A stretch of DNA of 64,000 nt from Cellulomonas sp. PhB150. Its GTDB lineage: Bacteria; Actinomycetota; Actinomycetes; Actinomycetales; Cellulomonadaceae. The position numbers were made by a program, and so were the translations under genes. The notes beneath the pieces are model-generated. The model worked only from the letters and a program-made list of their open reading frames with translations. It ran no database searches and had not been told where the DNA came from. The DNA lies in the NCBI RefSeq assembly GCF_003755175.1, contig NZ_RKHX01000001.1, positions 992,001-1,056,000 on the forward strand. The letters run 5' to 3'. Below, piece after piece: positions 17,162-26,382 of the stretch (positions are counted from its first letter, which is position 1; every line of letters starts with the position of its first letter).

Positions 17162-17698
17162 TCAGAACAGCCGGGTCGCCTCGAGGTCGAGCAGGAACCG
17201 CTTGCGCTCGATCCCGCCGGCGTACCCGGTCAGCGACCCGTCGGCGCCGATCACCCGGTGGCACGGGACGACGATCGCCAGCGGGTTGCGCCCGTTGGCG
17301 GCGCCGACGGCCCGCGAGGCCGTCCGCGGGTCGAGCCCCACGTCGACGGCGAGCTGCCCGTACGAGCGCGTCTCGCCGTACGGGATCCGCATCAGCCCTT
17401 CCCACACGCGGCGCTGGAACGCGCTGCCGACCAGGTGCAGCGGGAGGTCGAACGAGGTGCGGATCCCCGCGAAGTACTCCGCGAGCTGCCGCGCGGGCTC
17501 CTCGAAGCCGTCGTCGGCCGGGGTCCCGAACGCACCCCGCGCCGGCGACCCGTCGAGCTCCGGCAGCAGGAGCTTGCTCAGGACGCCGTCGGTCGCCACG
17601 AGCGTGACCGGGCCGACCGGCGAGGGCACCACGGTGTGCGTGACGACGCCCGCGGGGCCCGCCAGGTCGTGGAGCGTGTCAGCCGTCATGGTCGTCAT
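17162..17698 (-). CDS. ogt: O6-methylguanine-DNA methyltransferase
   Basis: 178 residues. The acceptor cysteine is in IVVPCHRVIG (C146), with the helix-turn-helix and arginine finger region (GETRSYGQLA, ASRAVGAANGRNP) before it and LTGYAGGIERKRFLL after it. The protein moves a methyl or alkyl group from O6-guanine to itself, once only. AAAGGA precedes the ATG. It has no Ada N-terminal domain, so it is the Ogt type. A DNA-3-methyladenine glycosylase gene lies 1.6 kb away; both repair alkylation. Confidence 0.94.
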   Translation of the reverse strand: MTTMTADTLHDLAGPAGVVTHTVVPSPVGPVTLVATDGVLSKLLLPELDGSPARGAFGTPADDGFEEPARQLAEYFAGIRTSFDLPLHLVGSAFQRRVWEGLMRIPYGETRSYGQLAVDVGLDPRTASRAVGAANGRNPLAIVVPCHRVIGADGSLTGYAGGIERKRFLLDLEATRLF

Positions 17699-17784
17699 CC
17701 TGCCGTCCTTTCGTCGTCGGGCCGCCGGTGCGAGCAGGCCCTACGACGTAGACGGCGCGCGGACGCACGATGTGAGATCGGCCG

Positions 17785-19323
17785 TCAGGACCGGTCCGGC
17801 TCCCGCCCGTCGTCGTCCGCGCCGTGCTCGTCCTGCGAGTCCTCCGCGTTGTGCTCGCGCTCGTCCATGACGTCCTGCCCCGGGCCCTGGAAGTTCCGCG
17901 AGCGCTCGAGCGCCTCGACGCTGCCCGTGAACAGCCGCGAGTCGCTCCCGACCGGACGCATCGTCTGGGTGTCGTCCATCGCCCAGCCGCCCGGCAGCGG
18001 GAGCGGTCCGGTCGCGGCCTGCGAGGCGTCGTCGGGCACGGTCACAAGCGGGACGGTGCCCGACGAGACGGGCACACCCGCAGGCGGTGGCACCTCGGCG
18101 TCCTCGGCACCCGGATCCTTGCCCGCCGCGAGCGCAGCCGCCGGGTCGGGCGCGACGTCCGGACGCAGCGCACCGGCCACCGCCGGCCCGTCGGTCGGCG
18201 AGACGTTCGCGGCCCCCTCCCACCGCGTGCGCGGGATCGCGTGCGGCGCCTCGCGCTGCGCCCACTCGACGAGCCCCTCGCGCACGTAGCAGCGCAGGTC
18301 GAACAGCGTGGGTGCGTCGGCGGCGCTGGCGAGCGCACGGACCCGCACGGAGCCGCCGACGGCGTCGACCACCTGCAGGATCCCGACCCGGCGGTCCCAC
18401 AGGTCCGTCGCGTCGAGCAGCCGGGTGAGCTCGTGGCGCATCGCCTGGACCGGGACCTGCCAGTCGACGTCGAGCTCCACCGTGCCGAGCAGCTCGGCCG
18501 CGCGACGGGTCCAGTTCTCGAAGGGCGTCGTCGTGAAGTAGGTCGACGGCAGGATCAGCCGCCGGTCGTCCCACGCGTGCACGACGACGTACGTGAGCGT
18601 GAGCTCCTCGATGCGTCCCCACTGACCGTCGACGACGACCACGTCGTCGACCCGGATCGCGTCGGTGAACGCGAGCTGCATGCCCGCGAAGACGTTCGCG
18701 AGCGACGACTGCGCCGCGAGGCCCGCGACGATCGAGAGCAGGCCGGCCGAGGCGAGCAGGCTCGCGCCGAACGCCCGCGCCGACGGGAACGTGAGCGCGA
18801 TGCCCGCGGCGGCACAGACCACCAGCACGGCGACCGTCACGCGCCGCAGGACCTGGACCTGGGTCCGCACCCGGCGGGCGTGCCGGTTGTCGGCGACGTC
18901 GGTGCGGTAGCGCGCGAGCGCGGCGTCCTCGAGGACGAAGGCGAGGCTCCCGACGAGCCACGTGACCGCGACGATCAGCGCCACGAGCAGCAGGTGCTCC
19001 ATCACCCGCCGCCAGTGCGCCAGGTCCGTGCTGATCCGTAACGCGATCCACACGGCGACGATGACGAGCACGGCACGCAAGGGCGTCCGCGAGCGCCTGG
19101 TCAGGTCCGCGGCGATCGACGAGCGCCGGGCCAGGCGCCCGACGAGGGCCCCGACGAGGGCCGACACCGCCACGGCGACCACCCCCGCGACGACGACGGC
19201 GAGGACGACGAGCAGGACGTCGGTCACCTCGGTGGCCGCCTTCTCGACATCCGGCTGCGCGGCGGCGAGGTTCGGGGGGCTGAGGACGGGGTGGGCAGTC
19301 GTGAGGAAACGGATCACCGGCAC
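17785..19323 (-). CDS. MscS-family mechanosensitive channel
   Basis: Up to 512 residues, with four to five N-terminal helices. The pore/beta-domain signature of MscS is at ~190-260: the glycine/alanine-rich pore helix (GLLSIVAGLAAQSSLANVFAGMQ, in part), then TDAIRVDDVVVVDGQWGRIEELTLTYV. A long acidic, Pro-rich cytoplasmic tail (~390-512) is unusual for simple MscS. The frame can start at the GTG at 19321-19323 or at the GTG two codons later. TAACCT lies exactly 6 nt before the second, which favours a leaderless start at 19317. It would release osmolytes on hypo-osmotic shock. Confidence 0.9.
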   Translation of the reverse strand: MPVIRFLTTAHPVLSPPNLAAAQPDVEKAATEVTDVLLVVLAVVVAGVVAVAVSALVGALVGRLARRSSIAADLTRRSRTPLRAVLVIVAVWIALRISTDLAHWRRVMEHLLLVALIVAVTWLVGSLAFVLEDAALARYRTDVADNRHARRVRTQVQVLRRVTVAVLVVCAAAGIALTFPSARAFGASLLASAGLLSIVAGLAAQSSLANVFAGMQLAFTDAIRVDDVVVVDGQWGRIEELTLTYVVVHAWDDRRLILPSTYFTTTPFENWTRRAAELLGTVELDVDWQVPVQAMRHELTRLLDATDLWDRRVGILQVVDAVGGSVRVRALASAADAPTLFDLRCYVREGLVEWAQREAPHAIPRTRWEGAANVSPTDGPAVAGALRPDVAPDPAAALAAGKDPGAEDAEVPPPAGVPVSSGTVPLVTVPDDASQAATGPLPLPGGWAMDDTQTMRPVGSDSRLFTGSVEALERSRNFQGPGQDVMDEREHNAEDSQDEHGADDDGREPDRS

Positions 19324-19341
19324 AGGTTAGGCGCCGCACCC
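19324..19341 (-). promoter_or_regulatory. Divergent start region mscS / glycosylase
   Basis: Only 18 bp separate the two divergent reading frames. On the minus strand TAACCT (19324-19329) fits a -10 element for a leaderless mscS transcript. Signals for the + strand gene must overlap the mscS 5' end. The two genes may compete for polymerase. Confidence 0.4.
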
Positions 19342-20196
19342 GTGAGCGGGCAGACTCGCGCGGTGGACGTCCCCCTCGACCCCGGCCCGCTCCTGGGATC
19401 CCTGCGCGCCCACGCGATCCCCGGCGTCGAGGACGTCGACGTGGACGCCGGCACCGTGCGGCGAACGGTCCGGCTGGCCACCGGGCCGGCCGTCGTCGAG
19501 GCCACGCTGGCTCCCGACTCCGTCCAGGTCCGCGTCGTCGCGGGCAGCGCGTCCGACGACGACCTCACCGCGCTGGCCGAACGGTGGTTCGGCCTGGCCG
19601 ACGACGTGGCGGCGGTCGGACGGCACTTCGCCGACGACCCGGTCCTCTCCCCGCTCGTCGCCGCGCGCCCCCGCCTGCGGATCCTCGGCCACCCCGACGG
19701 CTTCGAGGCGGCCGTCCAGACCGTTCTGGGCCAGCAGGTCTCGCTCGCCGCGGCCCGCACCTTCACCGGCCGGTTCGCCGCCGCGTTCGGGACGCCCGGG
19801 CCGGGCGCCTCCACGGTGTTCCCGACCCCGGCCGACGTGGTCGGGCGCGACGCCGACGAGGTCCAGGCCGCCGTCCGCGTCACGGGTGCCCGCGCCCGCA
19901 CGCTCGTCGCCCTCGCGCGGGCCTGCGCCGACGGGCTGGCCCTCGCGCCCGGTGTCGACCTCGCCGACGCCCGCGCCCGTCTGCTCGCCCTGCCCGGCAT
20001 CGGCCCGTGGACCGTGGAGTACCTCGCGCTGCGGGTTCTCGGCGATCGCGACGCCTTCCCTGCAGGCGACCTGGTGCTGCGCCGCGCGCTCGACGTGCCG
20101 GACACGCGCGCGGTCGACGAGGCCGCCCGCGCCTGGTCACCCCTGCGCGCCTTCGCCGCCCAGCACCTGTGGACCGTCACGGCCTACCCCGTCTGA
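19342..20196 (+). CDS. DNA-3-methyladenine glycosylase (AlkA-like)
   Basis: About 284 residues. An N-terminal AlkA-type domain precedes the HhH-GPD core: AVQTVLGQQVSLAAART, then the helix-hairpin-helix LLALPGIGPWTVEYLALR, then the catalytic aspartate in AFPAGDLVLRR. It removes alkylated bases to start base-excision repair. Starts at GTG 19342 or GTG 19363 are both possible, and the frame stays open upstream into the mscS 5' end. There is no Ada domain or methyltransferase fusion, but ogt is close by. Confidence 0.88.
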   Translation: MSGQTRAVDVPLDPGPLLGSLRAHAIPGVEDVDVDAGTVRRTVRLATGPAVVEATLAPDSVQVRVVAGSASDDDLTALAERWFGLADDVAAVGRHFADDPVLSPLVAARPRLRILGHPDGFEAAVQTVLGQQVSLAAARTFTGRFAAAFGTPGPGASTVFPTPADVVGRDADEVQAAVRVTGARARTLVALARACADGLALAPGVDLADARARLLALPGIGPWTVEYLALRVLGDRDAFPAGDLVLRRALDVPDTRAVDEAARAWSPLRAFAAQHLWTVTAYPV

Positions 20197-20326
20197 CCTG
20201 CGGCGACCTCGCCCGACGCACCGGCGCCCCGATCCGTTGACACTCCCGAGGTCCCGATCGCGTGACGGTCACGTCACCGTTGGGCGACGATTCGCCCGTT
20301 CCCGCCCGACGCGCGCCCCGCACCCC

Positions 20327-20339
20327 TAGCGTCACGACC
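20327..20339 (+). promoter_or_regulatory. Leaderless -10 of the DUF4349 gene
   Basis: TAGCGT (20327-20332) lies 7 nt before the ATG at 20340 with no Shine-Dalgarno. This also fixes the start downstream of the longer open frame that begins at 20262. Confidence 0.45.
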
Positions 20340-21317
20340 ATGACCACCTCGACGGCACGACCCACCCACCGCACCGGCGCCGTGCTCGCGGGCGCCGCCC
20401 TGCTCGTCGCACTGCTCGCGGGCTGCTCCGCGAGCGATGACGCGGGGTCCGCCAGCGAGCCGGCGTCCGTCGCGGGTGGCGCCGACAGCGCGGCCGACGG
20501 CGTCGCCGCGAGCACCGAGGAGGGCGGCGACCAGGCGTCCACCCTCCCGGCGAGCGGCGAGGAGCGTCAGGTCGTCCAGACCGGCGACCTGGACCTGCGC
20601 GTCAAGGACGCCCGCACGGCGACCGACGCGGTCGTGACGCGGGTCGAGGCGGCGGGTGGCCGCGTCGACGACCGCTCGGAGCAGGCCACCACCGAGGACT
20701 CGGCGGGCAGCGCGACACTCGTCGTCCGCATCCCGGCCGACCAGGTGACTCCCGTGATCGACGGGCTGGACGCGATCGGGACCGTCGACCGCATCGACCT
20801 CAAGTCCACCGACGTGACGGGGGCCGCGCAGGACCTCGACGCCCGGATCCACGCGCTCGAGGTCTCGGTCGACCGCATGGACGCCCTGCTGGCCAAGGCC
20901 ACGACGAGCAAGGACATCATCGACGCGGAGAGCGCGCTCACCGAGCGCCAGTCGAACCTCGAGCAGCTCCAGGCCGAGCGCAACCGCCTCGCGGACCAGG
21001 TCTCGCTGTCGACGCTGACGGTGAACGTCTACGGCCCCGACGTCGCGCCACCGGTGGAGACCGAGGGACCGACCTCGTTCCTCGACGGGATCGGCGTCGG
21101 GTGGGACGCGTTCCTCTCGTCGGCCAAGGCCGTGCTCGTCGTGGCAGGCGTGCTGCTGCCGTGGCTCGCGTTCGGCGGGGCGATCGCGGCCGGCATCGTC
21201 GCGCTCGTGCGCTGGAACCGCCGCCGCCGTCCGGCCGGCCCGGTCGCCCAGCCCGCGCCCATGCGCGCGTACGTCGCCCCGGCCGAGCAGGACGGTCCGC
21301 CGCGGGCCGACGGCTGA
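20340..21317 (+). CDS. DUF4349 lipoprotein with coiled coil
   Basis: 325 residues. The lipobox LLAGC (C29) predicts a lipoprotein with an acidic Ala/Ser linker after it. Residues ~80-240 match DUF4349: VVQTGDLDLRVKD, repeated acidic/hydrophobic heptads and a coiled coil around ESALTERQSNLEQLQAERNRL. One C-terminal membrane helix (~265-290) is followed by a basic cytosolic tail. The family has no assigned biochemical role; a cell-envelope position is all the sequence supports. It is convergent with the acyltransferase gene, 22 bp away. Confidence 0.82.
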   Translation: MTTSTARPTHRTGAVLAGAALLVALLAGCSASDDAGSASEPASVAGGADSAADGVAASTEEGGDQASTLPASGEERQVVQTGDLDLRVKDARTATDAVVTRVEAAGGRVDDRSEQATTEDSAGSATLVVRIPADQVTPVIDGLDAIGTVDRIDLKSTDVTGAAQDLDARIHALEVSVDRMDALLAKATTSKDIIDAESALTERQSNLEQLQAERNRLADQVSLSTLTVNVYGPDVAPPVETEGPTSFLDGIGVGWDAFLSSAKAVLVVAGVLLPWLAFGGAIAAGIVALVRWNRRRRPAGPVAQPAPMRAYVAPAEQDGPPRADG

Positions 21318-21339
21318 CAGGTGCCGGCTGGCGGCGCGG

Positions 21340-23421
21340 TCAGCCGATCCGGGCCGCGACCGCCGCCTCGACCTCAGGTCGGAGCGTCCGCGCGAACGTC
21401 GTCGTGAGGTGCCCCCAGTCGAACAGGACGATCACCCCGCCGATCACGTCGCGGCAGGTCCCGTCCTGGCAGAGCAGGTCGTTGACGTCGAGCACGTCGA
21501 CGAGACCTGTCGTGTCGGCCGCGGCGACGTCGGCCAGCGGGTCCGGCTCGAGGGCGACATCCGCAGGGGTCGAGCACTGCGCGTAGTGCGAACGCTCGCG
21601 CGCCACGCAGTCGGGCGCGTTCTCGGCGGCCGCCGGGGTGTCGCGCAGGACGAGCACGGGGATGCCTGCATCGGTGAAGCGGGCCACCACCCGGGCGTAG
21701 GCCGCGCGCGCGGTCGCGACCTTGTCGTCCTCGCTCACGCCCACCAGCGGTTGGAACGTGCGGTCGGACATGATCACGAGGTCGGGCGCCTCCGTGATCA
21801 CGGCGTCGACGGCCCAGGCGTTCCACGCGCTGCAGCCGTCGCTCGCCTCCGCGGTCTCGATCTCGATCGGGACGTCCACGGTGTAGCAGACCGAGGCGAG
21901 GTAGGTGGACAGCTGCCAGCTCTCCCGGTCGAGCTGGTCCTGCAGCGCGGGAAGCCAGTGGCCGGCGTGCGAGTTGCCGAGCAGCGCGATGCGCTTCGTC
22001 GGCGTCGTCGAGCCGTACTCGCACACGTGGCGAGACGTGAAGGGGGCGTTGTTCCAGCAGCCGTCGCGGTAGACGTCGGGGGTGTCGGTCGCCGCCACGG
22101 TCGGGCTCGTGAACAGCGTGTCGCCGACGAGGTCGCAGGCGCTGTCCCTGGCGGCCTCGGCTCCGAAGCACTCCGGCGAGCTCGCCTGGACCGCCGCGAA
22201 CGTCGCGCGCTCCTGGTCGAGCCGGTCCGAGCCCCACGCGCCGGCCGCGGTCGCCGCACCCGCGGTCAGCGCCATGCACAGCCCGCCGACCAGGAACGTG
22301 CGGCCCACCGAGCCCGTCAGCCGCCGGTCGGAGCGCACCGGGTCCTCGACGAGAACCTTGGTGAGCGCGGCGAGCAGTACCGACGCGGCCAGGATCGCGA
22401 GCTTCATCGGCCAGCTCATGGCTGCTCCGAGCGCGAACGGCAGCAGGATGATCAGCGGCCAGTGCCACAGGTAGACCGCGTACGACAGGTCGCCGAGCCG
22501 GACGACGGGCCGCCGCCCGAGCACCCCGCTCGGGCCTCCGCGCGCGTCGTCGGCGTCCGCCCAGATCACCGCGGCGGCGCCCAGGGTCGGCAGCAGCGCG
22601 GCCACGCCGGGGAACGGCGTGCCGGCCGAGAACTGCGTCGCCGCGGCGACGATCGCCGCCAGGCCGCACCACGCGAGGACGGCCCGCACCGGCGCGGGCA
22701 GCGAACGGCGCGTGACCAGCACCGCGACCAGGCCGCCGAGCGCGAGCTCCCACATGCGGGTCCGCGTGACGAAGTAGGCGCGGGCCGGGTCGTCCGTCGT
22801 GAGCTGGACGCCGTACGCGAGACTTGCCGCGAACACCGCCCCGATGCCCACCGCCACCGCCACGCGAGAGCGACGCAGGCGCAGCCCGACGAACGCCACG
22901 AGCCCGATCACGAGGGGCCACACGACGTAGAACTGCTCCTCGACCGCGAGCGACCAGAAGTGCTGCACAGGCGTCGGCGTGTTGTCCGCTGCGAGGTAGT
23001 CGGTCGCCTGCTGCGCCAGAGACCAGTTCTCGGCGTAGAACGTCGCACGGACCGCCTCGTGCGCCGCACGCACGAGCAGTCCGCTGGGCAGCAGCACGGC
23101 CGCGGCGACCACCGTCACCAGGAGGACCAGGCTCGCGGCCGGCAGCAGTCGCCGGACCCGGCGGGCCCAGAACTGCGCGAGGTCGCGCGGCCGGCGCGGG
23201 GGGTGGCGCAGCAGGTGGGACGTGATGAGGAAGCCCGAGATGACGAAGAAGACGTCCACGCCGACGTAGCCACCGCGCAGGCTCGCCGGCCACAGGTGGT
23301 AGACGACGACGAGCGCCACCGCGAGCGCGCGCATCACCTGGATGTCGCGGCGGGGGGCGGGCTGCTCACCGCGCGCGGGCCGCGTGGCGGGCAGCGCGAG
23401 GGCTGTCGGGGAGGTCGTCAT
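21340..23421 (-). CDS. OafA-like acyltransferase with C-terminal SGNH domain
   Basis: 693 residues from the ATG at 23419-23421. Residues ~25-380 form the integral-membrane acyltransferase 3 domain (IQVMRALAVALVVVYHLWP, GVDVFFVISGFLIT, and HFWSLAVEEQFYVVWP). Residues ~430-693 are an extracytoplasmic SGNH esterase-like domain with LLGNSHAGHW as block I and a terminal DWGHLTTTFA supplying Asp and His. Such proteins move acetyl or other acyl groups across the membrane onto surface glycans, peptidoglycan or lipids. The target is unknown, as no glycan genes adjoin it. TACGAT (23453-23458, minus strand) could be its -10 box. Confidence 0.9.
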   Translation of the reverse strand: MTTSPTALALPATRPARGEQPAPRRDIQVMRALAVALVVVYHLWPASLRGGYVGVDVFFVISGFLITSHLLRHPPRRPRDLAQFWARRVRRLLPAASLVLLVTVVAAAVLLPSGLLVRAAHEAVRATFYAENWSLAQQATDYLAADNTPTPVQHFWSLAVEEQFYVVWPLVIGLVAFVGLRLRRSRVAVAVGIGAVFAASLAYGVQLTTDDPARAYFVTRTRMWELALGGLVAVLVTRRSLPAPVRAVLAWCGLAAIVAAATQFSAGTPFPGVAALLPTLGAAAVIWADADDARGGPSGVLGRRPVVRLGDLSYAVYLWHWPLIILLPFALGAAMSWPMKLAILAASVLLAALTKVLVEDPVRSDRRLTGSVGRTFLVGGLCMALTAGAATAAGAWGSDRLDQERATFAAVQASSPECFGAEAARDSACDLVGDTLFTSPTVAATDTPDVYRDGCWNNAPFTSRHVCEYGSTTPTKRIALLGNSHAGHWLPALQDQLDRESWQLSTYLASVCYTVDVPIEIETAEASDGCSAWNAWAVDAVITEAPDLVIMSDRTFQPLVGVSEDDKVATARAAYARVVARFTDAGIPVLVLRDTPAAAENAPDCVARERSHYAQCSTPADVALEPDPLADVAAADTTGLVDVLDVNDLLCQDGTCRDVIGGVIVLFDWGHLTTTFARTLRPEVEAAVAARIG

Positions 23422-23540
23422 GAAGGGCGCCGGGGTCGGGGGTCGGCGCACCGCATCGTAGTTCCGGCGCGTGTGAGCCCGCGCCCGGTGCGTCGCTCGG
23501 GGGTGCCAGGTCGGACGACCGCCGGTCGGCGGCGTGGGGC

Positions 23541-23574
23541 GGGGCTGCGGCTCCTTTGTTGGAACCACAGCCCC
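23541..23574 (-). terminator. Hairpin downstream of dipZ
   Basis: GGGGCTG and CAGCCCC form a 7-bp outer stem, with two further paired blocks (GG/CC and TCC/GGA) broken by single mismatches. It lies 18 bp past the dipZ stop and probably ends its transcript. Confidence 0.5.
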
Positions 23575-23591
23575 GCGCTGGGCCGGTCGGG

Positions 23592-25460
23592 TCACCCGAA
23601 GGTGAACGAGAACGCCTGCACGCCCTTCGACGGCGCGATCTCCACGGTGCCCTCCGCGACCTTCGACCCCTCGACCAGCGTGTACGCCTTGGGCGAGCCG
23701 GACACCTCGACGGTGTCCCGGCTGACCTCGGCGCCGTTCGCGTCGCGCCGGATCACGTCGACCGTCCCGGACCCGCCGAGCACCGCCTGCACGACGGCCG
23801 CGTGGTACGTCAGCCGCAGCCGCGCGTCGGCCCCCGCGGTCGCGCCCTGGTAGTCGGTCGTCCACGTGCCGCCGAACGCGACGGTGTCGGGCTTCTGGTC
23901 GGCCGGGAGCGTCGCGGAGAACTCGCCCTCCTGGTAGTCGCCGTCGACGTTGCGGTGCTTGCTCACGGACAGGAACGTCTCGGGCGTGATGTCGCCCTGG
24001 GGAGTCGTGTCGCCGACCTGCGTCTCGGCGGGCAGGTCGACCGACGGGTTCGCGTCCTTGAGCAGCGTCCGGATGAGCTTCTCGGTCTGCTCGTAGCCGC
24101 CCTCACCCTGCGAGACCTGGCGCACCTGGCCGGTCGCGTCGATGAGGTAGTGCGCCGGCCAGTAGCGGTTCCGGTAGGCGGTCCAGGTGGCGTAGGAGTT
24201 GTCCTGCGCGACCGGATAGGTGATGCCGAGGCGCTTCGCGCCGTCGACGACGTTGCGGGTCTCGCGCTCGAACGCGTACTCCGGGGTGTGGACGCCGATC
24301 ACGACGAGGCCGTCGTCGGCGTAGGCCTTGTCCCAGGCGGTGACGTGCGGGACCGAGCGCTGGCAGTTGATGCAGCTGTATGCCCAGAAGTCGATCAGCA
24401 CGACCTTGCCCTTGAGGTCGGCGAGCTTCAGGCCCTGGCCGTCGGGGGTGTTGAGCCAGGTGTCGATGCCGCGGATCTCGGGCGCCGGCCCGCAGTCCTC
24501 GAGCGTCGCGGAGTTGTTGGTGCAGCGCGACAGGCCCTTGTTCTCGTCCGTCGTCAGGCCACCGAGGTTGAGCTGGCTCTGCACGGTCTTGTCCGCGGCG
24601 ATCTTCGACTGCAGCGTGTCGGTGTACCCGGGCAGCGCGCGCTGGATCGCGTCGGTGAGGTTGAAGGAGAGCGCCAGCGCGAGGGCGAGCATGAGCGCGC
24701 CGCCGATCTTGCGGACGGTGCCCTGGTGGGCGCGGAACGCCGCGACCCGCTCGGCGACCTTGCGGCCCGCGAGCGCGAGGATGAGCAGCGGGATGGCGGC
24801 CCCGATCGCGAAGGCGACGGTCAGCACCACGGTGCCCGGCCCGACCGTCCCGGTCGCACCCGCGACCGTGATCGCCGCGAGCACCGGCCCGGCGCACGGC
24901 ACGTAGACCGCGCCCAGACCGAGGCCGAGGACGAACCCGCCGCGGCCCTGGCCGGGCGCGCGCTTGGGGGTGAGCCGCTGGAACGGCCGCTCGATGATCT
25001 CCTCGAAGCGCGGCACCAGGAGGCCGACGCCGAGGATCGCCAGGACGGCGATGCCCGCCCACCGCAGCAGGTCCTGCGGGAGACCGAGCAGCGACAGCAC
25101 CAGGGTGCCGAGCAGGGTCACGACCGTGAAGCTCGTGACCAGGCCGGCGATGACCAGGTACGGCCGCGCCGACTCGCCGCGGCTCGGCGGGGTCTCGACC
25201 GGACGCTCGGCGACGGCGACGCCGCCCGCTTCCCCGGCCGGCGGAGGAGCGGCCCGGGACAGGAAGGCCGGTTGGGCCATCGCCCCGACTCCCCCGGCGG
25301 CGCCGCTCGCGCGGGCCACCTTGATCTCGGTCCGCGCGGGACGGGCGTTCTCCACGCCACCCGCGAAGAAGACGACGGGCAGCACGGGGAGGATGCACGG
25401 CGAGATTCCCGTGACGAGTCCTCCGACGAGGCCGATGAGCGCGAGCGTGAGCAGGTCCAT
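23592..25460 (-). CDS. dipZ: DipZ: CcdA-like membrane domain fused to thioredoxin and C-terminal beta domain
   Basis: 622 residues. Residues ~1-270 are a CcdA/DsbD-like transporter of reducing equivalents with its two redox cysteines in GISPCILPV (C22) and VYVPCAGPV. Residues ~330-480 are an extracytoplasmic TlpA/ResA-like thioredoxin with [15 protein letters not shown]. Residues ~500-622 are a beta-sandwich as in mycobacterial DipZ. It would carry electrons from cytosolic thioredoxin to envelope disulfides. It is divergent from the fasciclin gene, as in the mycobacterial mpt83-dipZ-mpt70 cluster. A SigK-type promoter ends 7 nt before its ATG. Confidence 0.92.
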   Translation of the reverse strand: MDLLTLALIGLVGGLVTGISPCILPVLPVVFFAGGVENARPARTEIKVARASGAAGGVGAMAQPAFLSRAAPPPAGEAGGVAVAERPVETPPSRGESARPYLVIAGLVTSFTVVTLLGTLVLSLLGLPQDLLRWAGIAVLAILGVGLLVPRFEEIIERPFQRLTPKRAPGQGRGGFVLGLGLGAVYVPCAGPVLAAITVAGATGTVGPGTVVLTVAFAIGAAIPLLILALAGRKVAERVAAFRAHQGTVRKIGGALMLALALALSFNLTDAIQRALPGYTDTLQSKIAADKTVQSQLNLGGLTTDENKGLSRCTNNSATLEDCGPAPEIRGIDTWLNTPDGQGLKLADLKGKVVLIDFWAYSCINCQRSVPHVTAWDKAYADDGLVVIGVHTPEYAFERETRNVVDGAKRLGITYPVAQDNSYATWTAYRNRYWPAHYLIDATGQVRQVSQGEGGYEQTEKLIRTLLKDANPSVDLPAETQVGDTTPQGDITPETFLSVSKHRNVDGDYQEGEFSATLPADQKPDTVAFGGTWTTDYQGATAGADARLRLTYHAAVVQAVLGGSGTVDVIRRDANGAEVSRDTVEVSGSPKAYTLVEGSKVAEGTVEIAPSKGVQAFSFTFG

Positions 25461-25467
25461 GGCGGAG

Positions 25468-25494
25468 GTTCGGCGCGGCGACCCGCTCGGATGG
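25468..25494 (-). promoter_or_regulatory. SigK-type promoter of dipZ
   Basis: On the minus strand CCATCC (-35, 25494-25489), a 15-nt spacer and CCGAAC (-10, 25473-25468) match the hexamers and spacing found before sigK and the fasciclin gene. The -10 ends 7 nt before the dipZ ATG, so the transcript is probably leaderless. Confidence 0.8.
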
Positions 25495-25530
25495 GCCCGA
25501 GGCTGGTCGAGAACTCGTCGCACATCCGAC

Positions 25531-25557
25531 CCATCCACCCCGGCGTGGGCGCCGAAC
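25531..25557 (+). promoter_or_regulatory. SigK-type promoter of the fasciclin gene
   Basis: CCATCC (25531-25536), 15 nt, CCGAAC (25552-25557). Hexamers and spacer are identical to those at dipZ and sigK. Transcription would begin near 25564, about 56 nt before the ATG, leaving room for the AAGGAG ribosome site. Confidence 0.8.
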
Positions 25558-25619
25558 TCCCCTCGACAGTGGACGCCGGGAAGCTCCCGGGGTCTCCACC
25601 CAAGACAAGGAGTTCCACC

Positions 25620-26309
25620 ATGCGTACCACCGCCCGCACCCGCATCGCCGCAGTCCTGCTCGCCGGTGTCACCGGCCTGGCCCTGACGGCCTGCAGCTCC
25701 GACAGCGACAGCTCCACCGACGCGGGTGCCTCGTCGCCCGCGATGGAGTCGCCGGCCATGGAGTCGCCGTCGATGGCACCGAGCGACGACGCCACCACCG
25801 GGATGATGGACCCCGCTTCGGACCTCGTCGGCGCCGGCTGTGCCGACTACGCCGCCGCCGTCCCCGACGGCCCGGGCTCGGTGACCGGCATGTCGACCGA
25901 CCCGGTCGCGGTCGCCGCATCGAACAACCCCCTGCTGACCACGCTCACCGCGGCGGTCTCCGGCAAGCTCAACCCGGACGTGAACCTGGTCGACACGCTC
26001 AACGGCAGCGAGTTCACGGTCTTCGCCCCGGTCGACGACGCGTTCAAGAAGATCGACGCCGCCACGATCGACGGCCTCAAGACCGACAGCGACACCCTGA
26101 CCAAGATCCTCACGTACCACGTGGTCCCCGGTCAGATCTCGCCCGACAAGATCGACGGCGAGCACAAGACCGTCGAGGGCGGCACCGTGAAGGTGACCGG
26201 CTCGGGCGACGACATCATGGTGAACGGCGCCAAGGTCATCTGCGGTGGCGTGCACACCGCGAACGCCACGGTGTACCTCATCGACTCGGTGCTCATGCCG
26301 ACCATGTGA
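25620..26309 (+). CDS. Fasciclin-domain lipoprotein (MPT83/MPT70-like)
   Basis: 229 residues. The signal peptide ends in LTAC (C25), followed by a Ser/Met/Pro linker with repeated MESP. Residues ~75-229 are one FAS1 domain: [42 protein letters not shown] and the terminal [17 protein letters not shown] lies about 8 nt before the ATG. It resembles the mycobacterial SigK targets MPT83 (lipoprotein) and MPT70, and sits beside dipZ and sigK-rskA. Likely role: adhesion or surface interaction. Its two cysteines in the FAS1 part (GAGCADY, VICGG) may form a disulfide served by DipZ. Confidence 0.93.
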   Translation: MRTTARTRIAAVLLAGVTGLALTACSSDSDSSTDAGASSPAMESPAMESPSMAPSDDATTGMMDPASDLVGAGCADYAAAVPDGPGSVTGMSTDPVAVAASNNPLLTTLTAAVSGKLNPDVNLVDTLNGSEFTVFAPVDDAFKKIDAATIDGLKTDSDTLTKILTYHVVPGQISPDKIDGEHKTVEGGTVKVTGSGDDIMVNGAKVICGGVHTANATVYLIDSVLMPTM

Positions 26310-26322
26310 CACGAGCCGGACC

Positions 26323-26361
26323 GGAGCCCCCGCGCCAGCCCCCACCGGGCGCGGGGGCTCC
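26323..26361. terminator. Strong hairpin after the fasciclin gene
   Basis: A perfect 14-bp stem (GGAGCCCCCGCGCC / GGCGCGGGGGCTCC) with an 11-nt loop is followed on the + strand by CTTC. It lies between the convergent fasciclin gene and the sigK-rskA operon and can stop both. Confidence 0.8.
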
Positions 26362-26382
26362 TTCATGCCCGGCTCGCGACGC

